Shown: positions 1 through 5,082 of the stretch, piece after piece
How the letters are laid out: each line of letters opens with the position of its first letter
Numbering within the stretch: the stretch's first letter is position 1
NCBI GenBank assembly: GCA_012270625.1
Contig: JAAXHZ010000176.1
Coordinates: 1 to 6,605 of the forward strand
Source: Dehalococcoidia bacterium
Lineage (GTDB): Bacteria; Chloroflexota; Dehalococcoidia; SAR202; UBA11138
Length of the DNA stretch: 6,605 nucleotides
Direction of reading: 5' to 3'
Program-made: the position numbers and the translations under genes
Notes under the pieces: model-generated
Told to the model about the DNA's origin: nothing
The model's input: only the letters and a program-made list of their open reading frames with translations
Databases searched by the model: none

Positions 1-908
1 AGGTGTCCCGGCAGCATCAGCGTCGCGGCCCGGAGTCCGTCCCTGTACTCGATGAGGAAGACCTTCGGGTTGGAACAAGCCATTTCCATGGGGTCGGGAC
101 TTCTGGACTCGACGCGCGATTCAGCGGCGTCGGCGAGCTCTCTCGACCACAGACCCGCCTCGGCGGCCTGCCAGACCGCGTCTCCTTCGAGACACTGGAC
201 GGCAGCCACTCCCGTCTCGAATCCGGCCCGCCTCTCGACAAAGCACTGGAGAAGCTCCAGCGTGTGAAAGCCGTATGACTCCAGGCCGCCGGGATAGGAG
301 TGATGGTAGCCGATGGACAACGCTTCGTCGATTGGCGCGCCGAGGTCGTGCTCCAGCATGGGTGTGCGAGTCGATACCGGCAGGGAAGAGCCGGCCATCA
401 TCGGCGCGCCCAGCTCGCGAGCGCGGCGATACATCCAGTGGGCGTCGTCCCAGTTGTATGAGAGGTGCTTGTCGGTAAACACGGGCGCCGATCTGCCGGA
501 GGCCGAAAAGATCGCGCAGACCTGGTCGAAGAAGTGGCGGCGTGGATAGCGACGCCGCTCTCTGTCGTCGATCGGGTAGTCGCCGTGCTCGGCGACGATC
601 AGGACACCGTCCACGGCCAGTTCGCCATCCCGCCAGCTGGGAGTGGTGGGCCAGTGTCCGGCGCTCGGCGGCGTCAGTGTCAGCGCGGAGCGGACGCTGG
701 AGTATATGGCGACTCCATATTGTCGCGCAAGGTCGAGTCCAACGTCGTCGGGATGTACCTGGTCCATATAGAGCGAGACCAAGTCAACCTGTGGCTCGAT
801 CAGGCCGTTCACGGTGGGAAACCCGGTGGCGAACTTGGACACGATCAGGTCGGCGTGTGAACCCGGAAACCAGGTGGTAACAATGGCGGCGATGCGCTTG
901 CAGGTCAT
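1..908 (-). CDS. Conserved protein of unknown function, N-terminal 302 residues (runs off window)
   Basis: An uninterrupted minus-strand frame runs from an ATG at 908-906 to the left edge, giving 302 residues with no stop; the C-terminus lies outside the window. The codons are GC-rich, and the protein has the texture of a soluble cytoplasmic enzyme: no signal peptide or membrane segment. The N-terminus (KRIAAIVTTWFPGSHAD, 4-20) looks like a first beta strand and loop of an alpha/beta fold. Clusters of polar residues that look conserved are SLYMDQVHPDD (45-55), AEHGDY (106-111), YPRRHFF (121-127), DKHLSYNW (146-153) and AGSSLP (172-177). I have an impression of similar hypothetical proteins in environmental bacteria, sometimes near oxidoreductases, but can name no formal family, so no function is assigned. 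The start overlaps the HNH stop as ATGA. An AGGG abuts the ATG, too close for a normal ribosome site, so expression probably depends on coupling to the upstream gene, or the original start was displaced by the R-M insertion. Confidence 0.85.
   Translation of the reverse strand, partial: MTCKRIAAIVTTWFPGSHADLIVSKFATGFPTVNGLIEPQVDLVSLYMDQVHPDDVGLDLARQYGVAIYSSVRSALTLTPPSAGHWPTTPSWRDGELAVDGVLIVAEHGDYPIDDRERRRYPRRHFFDQVCAIFSASGRSAPVFTDKHLSYNWDDAHWMYRRARELGAPMMAGSSLPVSTRTPMLEHDLGAPIDEALSIGYHHSYPGGLESYGFHTLELLQCFVERRAGFETGVAAVQCLEGDAVWQAAEAGLWSRELADAAESRVESRSPDPMEMACSNPKVFLIEYRDGLRAATLMLPGH
901..907. repeat. Direct repeat CAGGTCA, copy 1, at the 3' edge of the R-M cassette
   Basis: The plus-strand CAGGTCA covers the HNH stop and the first bases of the conserved gene (minus strand TGACCTG, inside ATGACCTG). 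The same seven bases recur at 2566-2572. They may be a short target duplication or a recombination join flanking the cassette, though seven bases could also be chance. Confidence 0.4.
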
Positions 909-1579
909 CCCTGACCAAAATACGCTGTCAAGAACTCGAACACATGTCTCTTTTCCTGCTCAGAGGCTGCTTGGACTATGGCGACAACGTTCAACCACCC
1001 GGTTTCATCATCCCAGTAGTTCTTTTTCATCACCTGATGTCGACCACACAGCGGCTGCCACCTTGACGAATCGTCCTGGTCTGTTTCTGGGTTGAGCGAG
1101 TGAGGTTGCTTGTGGTCAGGTGTCAAGCGTACCGTGCCACCACCAACAGGGTCGATGTCACCTGCCCTCAATCTACATCGCTGTCCATCTTGATCCCATG
1201 CGCATCTATAGTCAGCTTCTTCAAGCGAAGTTCTCCAAGTCGAGGGCGATGGTCGAGTTCTAGTTCCAGACGTATCCCGCCTATCAGCAGTTGGCATCAG
1301 GTACTCGCTAACCCTGAGGCGTCCTCTGTTCCTCCATGAAAGAATTGTGTAACCGTAGTCAGTCCGGAGTTCAGACAATCGCTGATGCCAATTCTCAGGT
1401 TGTCGCCCAGTTCTGGGGTCGGTCGCGACTTCTATAATCTGTTCTCGAGTCGCAACCTTCCCAACGTTGTCAAGAAAGAACGCCTCTATTCTGGCACGCA
1501 CAGACCTTTGATTGTAGGGTCCTCTGATTTCAGCATGTTCTGTATGTCTAGCAGCGTCAGAACAAGCCATTCTGTTCAT
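905..1579 (-). CDS. Winged-helix plus HNH protein, probable restriction endonuclease of an R-M pair
   Basis: The protein is 224 residues from ATG 1579. Residues about 26-95 form a winged-helix-like N-terminal domain (RSVRARIEAFF, then ENWHQRLSELRTD at 62-74 and a strand-rich wing), probably for DNA recognition. A polar linker (about 98-118) leads to a C-terminal HNH (beta-beta-alpha-metal) nuclease. Its likely zinc ligands are C126, C135, C178 and H181; the catalytic D155-H156 sits in LTPDHKQPHS, and N187 in KKNYWD. HNH proteins of this build next to a DNA methyltransferase are typically Type II restriction enzymes; the recognition site cannot be read from sequence. The frame is open upstream to a TTG at 1612. 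ATG at 1579 (23-base overlap with the methyltransferase) or 1570 (14-base overlap) seems likelier; none has a good Shine-Dalgarno, which fits translational coupling. The stop overlaps the next gene's ATG. Lower GC than the flanks suggests horizontal acquisition. A nuclease of another kind, such as an anti-phage effector, is not excluded. Confidence 0.82.
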   Translation of the reverse strand: MNRMACSDAARHTEHAEIRGPYNQRSVRARIEAFFLDNVGKVATREQIIEVATDPRTGRQPENWHQRLSELRTDYGYTILSWRNRGRLRVSEYLMPTADRRDTSGTRTRPSPSTWRTSLEEADYRCAWDQDGQRCRLRAGDIDPVGGGTVRLTPDHKQPHSLNPETDQDDSSRWQPLCGRHQVMKKNYWDDETGWLNVVAIVQAASEQEKRHVFEFLTAYFGQG

Positions 1580-2312
1580 CACTTGCGGTGACTCGACGAC
1601 CTGCGTTTGCAATGCGGGATTCCGTCACATCCAACCAATGCTCCGACGCATCACATAGGATGGCCCTCCGGTTCAGCTTCATGCACACTTCACCAGTTGT
1701 ACCAGATCCGCACATCGGATCGAGTACGACGTCGTGTGGTTTAGTGGACATCAAGATCAGAGGCTCTATGACTGACATAGGCTTCTGAGCGGGATGTCCG
1801 GTCTGCTCGCTCTTCCTAACGAAACCTACATTCAGAGGTGCCTCGATTACACTAGGTGGGCCGGGGACGAATCTCATTTTCCCGGATTCAAATCGGTCGA
1901 TTTGGGTTTCGTTCAAGAAATGCTCTGGATAGATCTCCGCATCCTCGGCAGACAAGTGCAGACATGTGTTCTGCGCTGAGCGCCAGCCACGGATCACCGA
2001 TGGGCAGTTTTTATAGTACCAAGTCAACCATGCGACCAGCATGTAACCTTTGGGCATCCGTGAAAGTTGGTGCGCGATAATCTCAGGAAAGCCCCATACA
2101 AAAACATGGTCCGAGATTGCCGCAGCCGCGTGGATAACCTCGCTGAGCCATTCGGTGTAGTCGGGACGGGTCCCTCCAACCCCTTTGTTGTACCAAGGGT
2201 CGAGAATTGTGGTCGTCACTCTAGTAGTAACTTTCGATAGTGTGTCTAGGACATCCGCTGGACTCCAGATTTCGACGCTGCTTGCCGTATCCGTATGCTG
2301 CGATTGGATCAC
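1557..2312 (-). CDS. DNA adenine-N6 or cytosine-N4 methyltransferase, beta class
   Basis: A 251-residue protein with the order of motifs that defines beta-class amino-methyltransferases: catalytic motif IV near the N-terminus (DPWY, 38-41, in TILDPWYNKGVGG), motif X as HPAQKP (173-178), then the AdoMet-binding motif I DPMCGSGTTGE (198-208). It would transfer a methyl group from AdoMet to an exocyclic amino group of adenine or cytosine in the recognition site, protecting host DNA from the overlapping downstream HNH nuclease. Motif IV is normally (D/N/S)PP(Y/F/W); tryptophan replaces the second proline here. An initial aspartate favours N6-adenine but does not settle the target. The start is GTG at 2312, set by TGAGGAG five bases upstream; an out-of-frame ATG overlapping it (2314) stops at once. 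The length is near the small end of the family, leaving little room for a separate target-recognition domain. No controller (C) gene is visible. Base composition is clearly lower in GC than the metabolic genes on either side. Confidence 0.9.
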   Translation of the reverse strand: MIQSQHTDTASSVEIWSPADVLDTLSKVTTRVTTTILDPWYNKGVGGTRPDYTEWLSEVIHAAAAISDHVFVWGFPEIIAHQLSRMPKGYMLVAWLTWYYKNCPSVIRGWRSAQNTCLHLSAEDAEIYPEHFLNETQIDRFESGKMRFVPGPPSVIEAPLNVGFVRKSEQTGHPAQKPMSVIEPLILMSTKPHDVVLDPMCGSGTTGEVCMKLNRRAILCDASEHWLDVTESRIANAGRRVTASDEQNGLF

Positions 2313-2569
2313 ATCGACTCCTCAGACAAAACTTCCATACAGGTAACTCGATCTCAATCCGCGCGGGCCAAGCTGCATGGATATTATCACTTCCAGAACG
2401 TCAGTGCTAGATGAAATCGACGGCTCTGTAGGCAGAAAGAGTCGTTTATCCGAGCGTCGCAGGCATCAGCGGAGTGACTGGACAACAAGTTCAGGAGACG
2501 TAGCGGATTATCAGCGAGCGGTATCTTTCGTCGGCTTCCACGTCACTTTCGCATGTTGAGATTCACAGG
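2313..2569. other. Non-coding leader between the flavoprotein gene and the R-M pair
   Basis: These 257 bases follow the flavoprotein stop and precede the methyltransferase start. Composition is intermediate (33 of 60 GC at 2461-2520). No hairpin followed by a T-run is visible on the minus strand, so no terminator is called. The best promoter-like element is an AT-rich patch at 2381-2388 (minus strand GATAATAT), about 70 bases before the GTG; no convincing -35 lies at the expected distance, so it is only a weak -10 candidate. The only sizeable frame here, on the plus strand at 2377-2559, has no recognisable motif and is probably spurious. This stretch probably carries the promoter of the R-M genes and belongs to the inserted segment. 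Confidence 0.5.
2318..2324 (-). promoter_or_regulatory. Ribosome binding site fixing the GTG start of the methyltransferase
   Basis: The minus strand reads TGAGGAG, then TCGAT, then GTG. A strong Shine-Dalgarno with 5-base spacing supports GTG at 2312 as the start and shows that the methyltransferase, unlike the HNH gene, has its own good initiation signal. Confidence 0.7.
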
Positions 2570-2572
2570 TCA
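2566..2572. repeat. Direct repeat CAGGTCA, copy 2, at the 5' edge of the R-M cassette
   Basis: The plus-strand CAGGTCA includes the TGA stop of the flavoprotein gene (minus strand TGACCTG). It matches 901-907 in the same orientation, so the two copies bracket the methyltransferase, the HNH gene and their leader. The match does not extend: the neighbouring bases differ on both sides. Confidence 0.4.
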
Positions 2573-3835
2573 GTCGGCGACGGTCTGAGCCTCGGCTTCG
2601 GCTGGCTCGTCCTCGAAAGGCTTGCCGGTTGCGGGGTTGACGTCGAACGGGCTGGGAAGCTCCAGCTCGTCCGCTATCTCACGGACGGCGGGGATGACGT
2701 ACTCGCCCATCAGCCTGAGACTGCGCATCTGGTCCTCGTGGGTCATCGCGCCGTCGCCATCCCAGAAGAACACGCTTCCGGGTCTGAGTGTCTCGAGAAC
2801 GTGTCTGATCTTGGGAATGACGGTGTCCGGCGTGCCGGATACGACGGTGTAGTTCTCGACCTGCTCCTCGTAGGACGTGCTGAGCACACCGCCACGGTTG
2901 GCGGTGGCGGCGTCGCGGGTGGGTAGCACGCGCCTGCGGGAGGTCAGTCCCGGCAGGCCTAGCAGCGCTGGATTCGCGGTGCCCTCGTTTCCGGCGAGGA
3001 AGGGGTTGCTGGGCCCCTGGACGAACTTCCTGCCCACCTCGTCGGCCAGCTCCTCGGTCTCGTCCACATGGACCTTCCACAGGTAGCCGATGTTCTGCGG
3101 ACCTGACTCGTATCCGAGCTCGGCGGCGGTGTCGTGGTATATCTGGAACGCCTCCTGCGTCGGCCCTAGCTTGGTGGCGAGCATGATGTACGGGATGCGA
3201 TTGGTCGCCGCCCACACGAGCGAGTCACGGCTGACCACGCCGGGGAGCCAGATCGGAGGATGCGGATTCTGGTAAGGCTTGACCCAAGGGTTGACGTACC
3301 GATAGTTGAAGTGCTTGCCCTCCCACCGGAACGGGCCGGGAGTTGTCCAGGCCTTGACGATGAAGTCGTGCGCCTCCTGGAAGCGCTCCCAGTTGTACGG
3401 CGGGGGCGAGTTGTGGGCGACGCTCTCGCGTCCGGTGCCGCGCACCCAGCCTGAGACCAGCCTGCCACGTGAGATCATGTCGATCATGGCAAGCTGCTCG
3501 ACCAGCCACAGCGGATCGTCCCAGATGGGCAGTATGTTGCCTAGCAGCACGATCTTGGCGCGGCTAGTAGTCTTGGCGAGGATCGATGCCTCGACGTTCA
3601 TCGCTCCGCCCATGCAGAAGGGTGTGCTGTGATGCTCATTGAGCATGATGCCGTCAAAGCCCATCTCCTCGGCATAGACTCGCTCGTCGAGATAGCGATT
3701 GTAGAGATCGGATCCTACCTTCGGGTCATATATCTCATTGCTGAGGGTGAGGTCCTTGATCGGCAGCCCGGTCGCGCCGAAGTACCCGGACTCGGGGTCC
3801 TGATATGGTCTCTCCGTGAAATGACCTATGAACAT
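2570..3835 (-). CDS. LLM-class flavin-dependent oxidoreductase (luciferase-like monooxygenase)
   Basis: A 421-residue soluble protein of the bacterial luciferase-like superfamily: a TIM barrel that uses reduced flavin (FMNH2 or F420) to oxidise an organic substrate. Family hallmarks are AEEMGFDGIMLNEHH (55-69), the strand and helix GNILPIWDDPLWLVEQLAMID (99-119), MISRGRLVSGWVRGTGRE (120-137), the insert NPHPPIWLPG (190-199), and the C-terminal VVSGTPDTVIPKI (331-343). It is longer than the roughly 330-350 residues of a typical member, because of an insertion at about 275-325 and an acidic tail (407-421). Flavin choice and substrate cannot be read from sequence. ATG 3835 is chosen over the in-frame GTG at 3853 because AAGGAGG lies 5 bases before it; that Shine-Dalgarno would fall inside the coding sequence if GTG were used. 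A promoter-like element lies in the 125-base gap upstream, so the gene may be transcribed separately from the hydrolase. Long luciferase-like proteins of this kind are numerous in SAR202 Chloroflexota, the basis of the tentative taxonomic reading. Confidence 0.93.
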   Translation of the reverse strand: MFIGHFTERPYQDPESGYFGATGLPIKDLTLSNEIYDPKVGSDLYNRYLDERVYAEEMGFDGIMLNEHHSTPFCMGGAMNVEASILAKTTSRAKIVLLGNILPIWDDPLWLVEQLAMIDMISRGRLVSGWVRGTGRESVAHNSPPPYNWERFQEAHDFIVKAWTTPGPFRWEGKHFNYRYVNPWVKPYQNPHPPIWLPGVVSRDSLVWAATNRIPYIMLATKLGPTQEAFQIYHDTAAELGYESGPQNIGYLWKVHVDETEELADEVGRKFVQGPSNPFLAGNEGTANPALLGLPGLTSRRRVLPTRDAATANRGGVLSTSYEEQVENYTVVSGTPDTVIPKIRHVLETLRPGSVFFWDGDGAMTHEDQMRSLRLMGEYVIPAVREIADELELPSPFDVNPATGKPFEDEPAEAEAQTVAD

Positions 3836-3840
3836 CGGCG

Positions 3841-3847
3841 CCTCCTT
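3841..3847 (-). promoter_or_regulatory. Strong ribosome binding site for the flavoprotein gene
   Basis: The minus strand reads AAGGAGG, then CGCCG, then ATG (3835). This is a near-perfect anti-16S match with 5-base spacing. It decides the start and shortens the longest open frame by six residues. Confidence 0.8.
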
Positions 3848-3864
3848 CGACACGATCGCCTGCT

Positions 3865-3882
3865 ACTGGGATGCGGCCCAGT
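3865..3882. repeat. Perfect 6-base inverted repeat over the predicted -10 / +1 region
   Basis: ACTGGG (3865-3870) and CCCAGT (3877-3882) are perfect inverted copies around a 6-base centre. The dyad overlaps the downstream part of the predicted -10 and the likely start point, where a repressor operator would sit; it could also fold in the leader RNA. Six-base arms can arise by chance. Confidence 0.3.
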
Positions 3883-3908
3883 CTATCAGGCATATGGAGA
3901 GCGGGCAA
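3880..3908 (-). promoter_or_regulatory. Candidate sigma-70-type promoter of the flavoprotein gene
   Basis: On the minus strand TTGCCC (3908-3903) and TAGACT (3885-3880) are separated by exactly 17 bases, each matching four of six consensus positions. A TGA just before the -10 gives the TGn extended -10 form. Transcription would start near 3873, leaving a leader of about 38 bases that contains the AAGGAGG site. This is a prediction by eye in a host whose sigma-factor preferences are unknown. Confidence 0.4.
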
Positions 3909-3960
3909 TTATGGCGTGCGATTTCGGTTAGAGCACTGCTGTCAGAGTATGCCGAGCGGG

Positions 3961-4761
3961 TCAGCCCTCGAAGAACCCGGTCACCAGGTTCACGAACTCA
4001 TCGGGGCGCTCGATCTCTGGGCGGTGTCCGCAGTTGTCGATGATCGCCAGCTCGGAGCCGGGAATCGACTCGTGATAGACCTGTGAGGCGCTGAGTGGGA
4101 CGATCGGGTTATCTCTGCCCCAGATGATCCGGGTAGGCAGGTTCTTCAGTCTGCGCAGCAGGTGCGGCAGCGCGGCGTAGTGCATGTAAGGTCGCCATGT
4201 GAGGCGGCACGCCTGCTCCCTGGCAACCTCCCAGTACTCGACCTGCTCGGGGGTCGGCTCTTCTGGACAGACAGCCTCGAACTCGGGGGTGTTCTCGGGG
4301 TCGAGGAAGCTCTCGGTCAGATACTCCTTGGCGACCACCAGGAACATGTCGAAAATCTCGCCGGACGGCGGCTTGATGCCCATCGGGTTGACCAGCGCGA
4401 GCTTGCTGAACCGGTTGGGGTCCATAGTCGCCATCTCGGCGGCTAGCCAGCCTCCAAACGAGAAGCCGAGCAGGTTCGTCTGTTCGATGCCCATGTCGTC
4501 GAGCGCGGTCAGATACCAGCCGGCGAGGTCGCGCATGTTCATGATCCAGTCGATGTACGGGGAGTCGCCGAAGCCGGGGTGGGAGGGGATTGTCAGCTCA
4601 AAGCCCTGGGAGAGCGACTCGTGGAAATTCATCCAGCCGGGATGTCCCATCTCTTCGTGGAGTATCAGCAAGGGCGCGCCGGAGCCGCCTCGGACCACCT
4701 GCACGGTGGAGCCTGCGGCTTCGATCATCTGTTCAGTCCAGGTTTGTGAGGCTGTTGTCAA
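3961..4761 (-). CDS. Alpha/beta-fold hydrolase
   Basis: A 266-residue cytoplasmic alpha/beta hydrolase of normal single-domain length. The oxyanion-hole region corresponds to LILHEEMGHPG (32-42), where HE replaces the usual HG. The nucleophile elbow is GFSFGG (99-104, Ser101), the acid is Asp217 in WGRDNPIVP, and the base is His246 in NCGHRPEIE. A cap region lies between about 130 and 200. The triad is complete, so it should be active as an esterase, lactonase, C-C bond hydrolase or similar; the substrate is unknown. The start is probably TTG at 4761, preceded by the purine-rich GAGAGA with 6-base spacing; the next in-frame ATG (4728) has no ribosome site and would trim 11 residues. It lies 16 bases after the HicB-like gene, in the same direction, so the two are probably co-transcribed. 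The flavoprotein gene follows after 125 bases. Hydrolases of this type often sit next to flavin monooxygenases in aromatic or terpenoid degradation, a loose analogy here. Confidence 0.9.
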   Translation of the reverse strand: MTTASQTWTEQMIEAAGSTVQVVRGGSGAPLLILHEEMGHPGWMNFHESLSQGFELTIPSHPGFGDSPYIDWIMNMRDLAGWYLTALDDMGIEQTNLLGFSFGGWLAAEMATMDPNRFSKLALVNPMGIKPPSGEIFDMFLVVAKEYLTESFLDPENTPEFEAVCPEEPTPEQVEYWEVAREQACRLTWRPYMHYAALPHLLRRLKNLPTRIIWGRDNPIVPLSASQVYHESIPGSELAIIDNCGHRPEIERPDEFVNLVTGFFEG

Positions 4762-4777
4762 TTCTTGTCTCTCTTTC

Positions 4778-4987
4778 TCAGGTTAACCGAACAGTCTTGA
4801 TGAGATTGAGTTTGATAGTCTCGGGGGCGCAGCCGTCATCGAAGTGACAGAGTACAGCATCTTGGACCATGTGTTTCAATTCATCCCATGTGTCCCCTTG
4901 TGTGACAATGCTGAACCCTTTGGCGACGGCGTAGTACCCACCCTCTTCGGATTCGTATGCCTCAAAGGTTATCTCTCTTAGTCTCAT
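4778..4987 (-). CDS. HicB-like small protein (orphan antitoxin-type domain)
   Basis: A 69-residue protein matching the HicB-like (partial RNase H) fold pattern: a first strand LREITFEAYES (3-13), the GGYYAVAKGFSIVTQGDTWD turn and strands (16-35), the helix ELKHMVQDAVLCHF (36-49), and a final strand IKLNLIKTVRL (58-68). Proteins of this size and pattern are found with HicA mRNA interferases as antitoxins, and in some genomes are mislabelled 2-oxoisovalerate dehydrogenase. It lacks the C-terminal DNA-binding extension of full-length HicB. No HicA gene lies on either side: only 16 bases separate it from the hydrolase and 95 from the metallohydrolase. It may be an orphan or act on a distant partner. 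ATG 4987 is chosen because GAGGT lies six bases upstream; the frame is open further to 5341, but that part is arginine- and proline-rich sequence antisense-frame to the metallohydrolase gene and not protein-like. A weak -10-like TACAAT lies at 5032-5027. Confidence 0.8.
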   Translation of the reverse strand: MRLREITFEAYESEEGGYYAVAKGFSIVTQGDTWDELKHMVQDAVLCHFDDGCAPETIKLNLIKTVRLT

Positions 4988-5082
4988 GGTATGACCTCGG
5001 ACGTGTGCGTTCTTCGGTTGCGGCGCATTGTATAACACCGCGCTCGTTGACTGCATGGAAGTATGTGTTGACCCAAGTGTGC
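4988..5082 (-). promoter_or_regulatory. Intergenic leader of the HicB-like gene with a weak -10 candidate and a ribosome site
   Basis: These 95 bases separate the metallohydrolase stop (TAG) from the HicB-like ATG. They hold GAGGT at 4998-4994, six bases before the ATG, and an AT-rich GTTATACAATG (minus strand, about 5036-5026) in which TACAAT resembles a -10 box; no good -35 lies 16-18 bases upstream. No terminator hairpin follows the metallohydrolase, so read-through from it is also likely. Confidence 0.35.

Noticed and set aside
465..880. Overlapping plus-strand frames of 112-131 residues
   Set aside because: They are antisense to the long open minus-strand frame 908-1, whose translation is far more protein-like.
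74..1571. 12-base repeat GAACAAGCCATT near 74 and near 1560
   Set aside because: About one 12-base match is expected by chance in a window of this size; both copies lie inside coding sequence and border nothing.
2377..2559. Plus-strand 60-residue frame in the gap before the methyltransferase
   Set aside because: No ribosome site, no motif and low-complexity content; it probably occurs by chance in non-coding DNA.
2570..3853. GTG start at 3853 for the flavoprotein gene
   Set aside because: The AAGGAGG ribosome site at 3847-3841 lies inside that extension and points to ATG 3835.
4762..4777. Possible HicA toxin beside the HicB-like gene
   Set aside because: Only 16 bases are available on this side and 95 on the other, too short for the roughly 60-residue toxin; neither has a fitting frame.
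4199..4786. Plus-strand open frame of 195 residues
   Set aside because: It lies antisense to the alpha/beta hydrolase, whose frame has a full catalytic triad; the plus-strand product has no recognisable motif and is serine/proline-rich shadow sequence.
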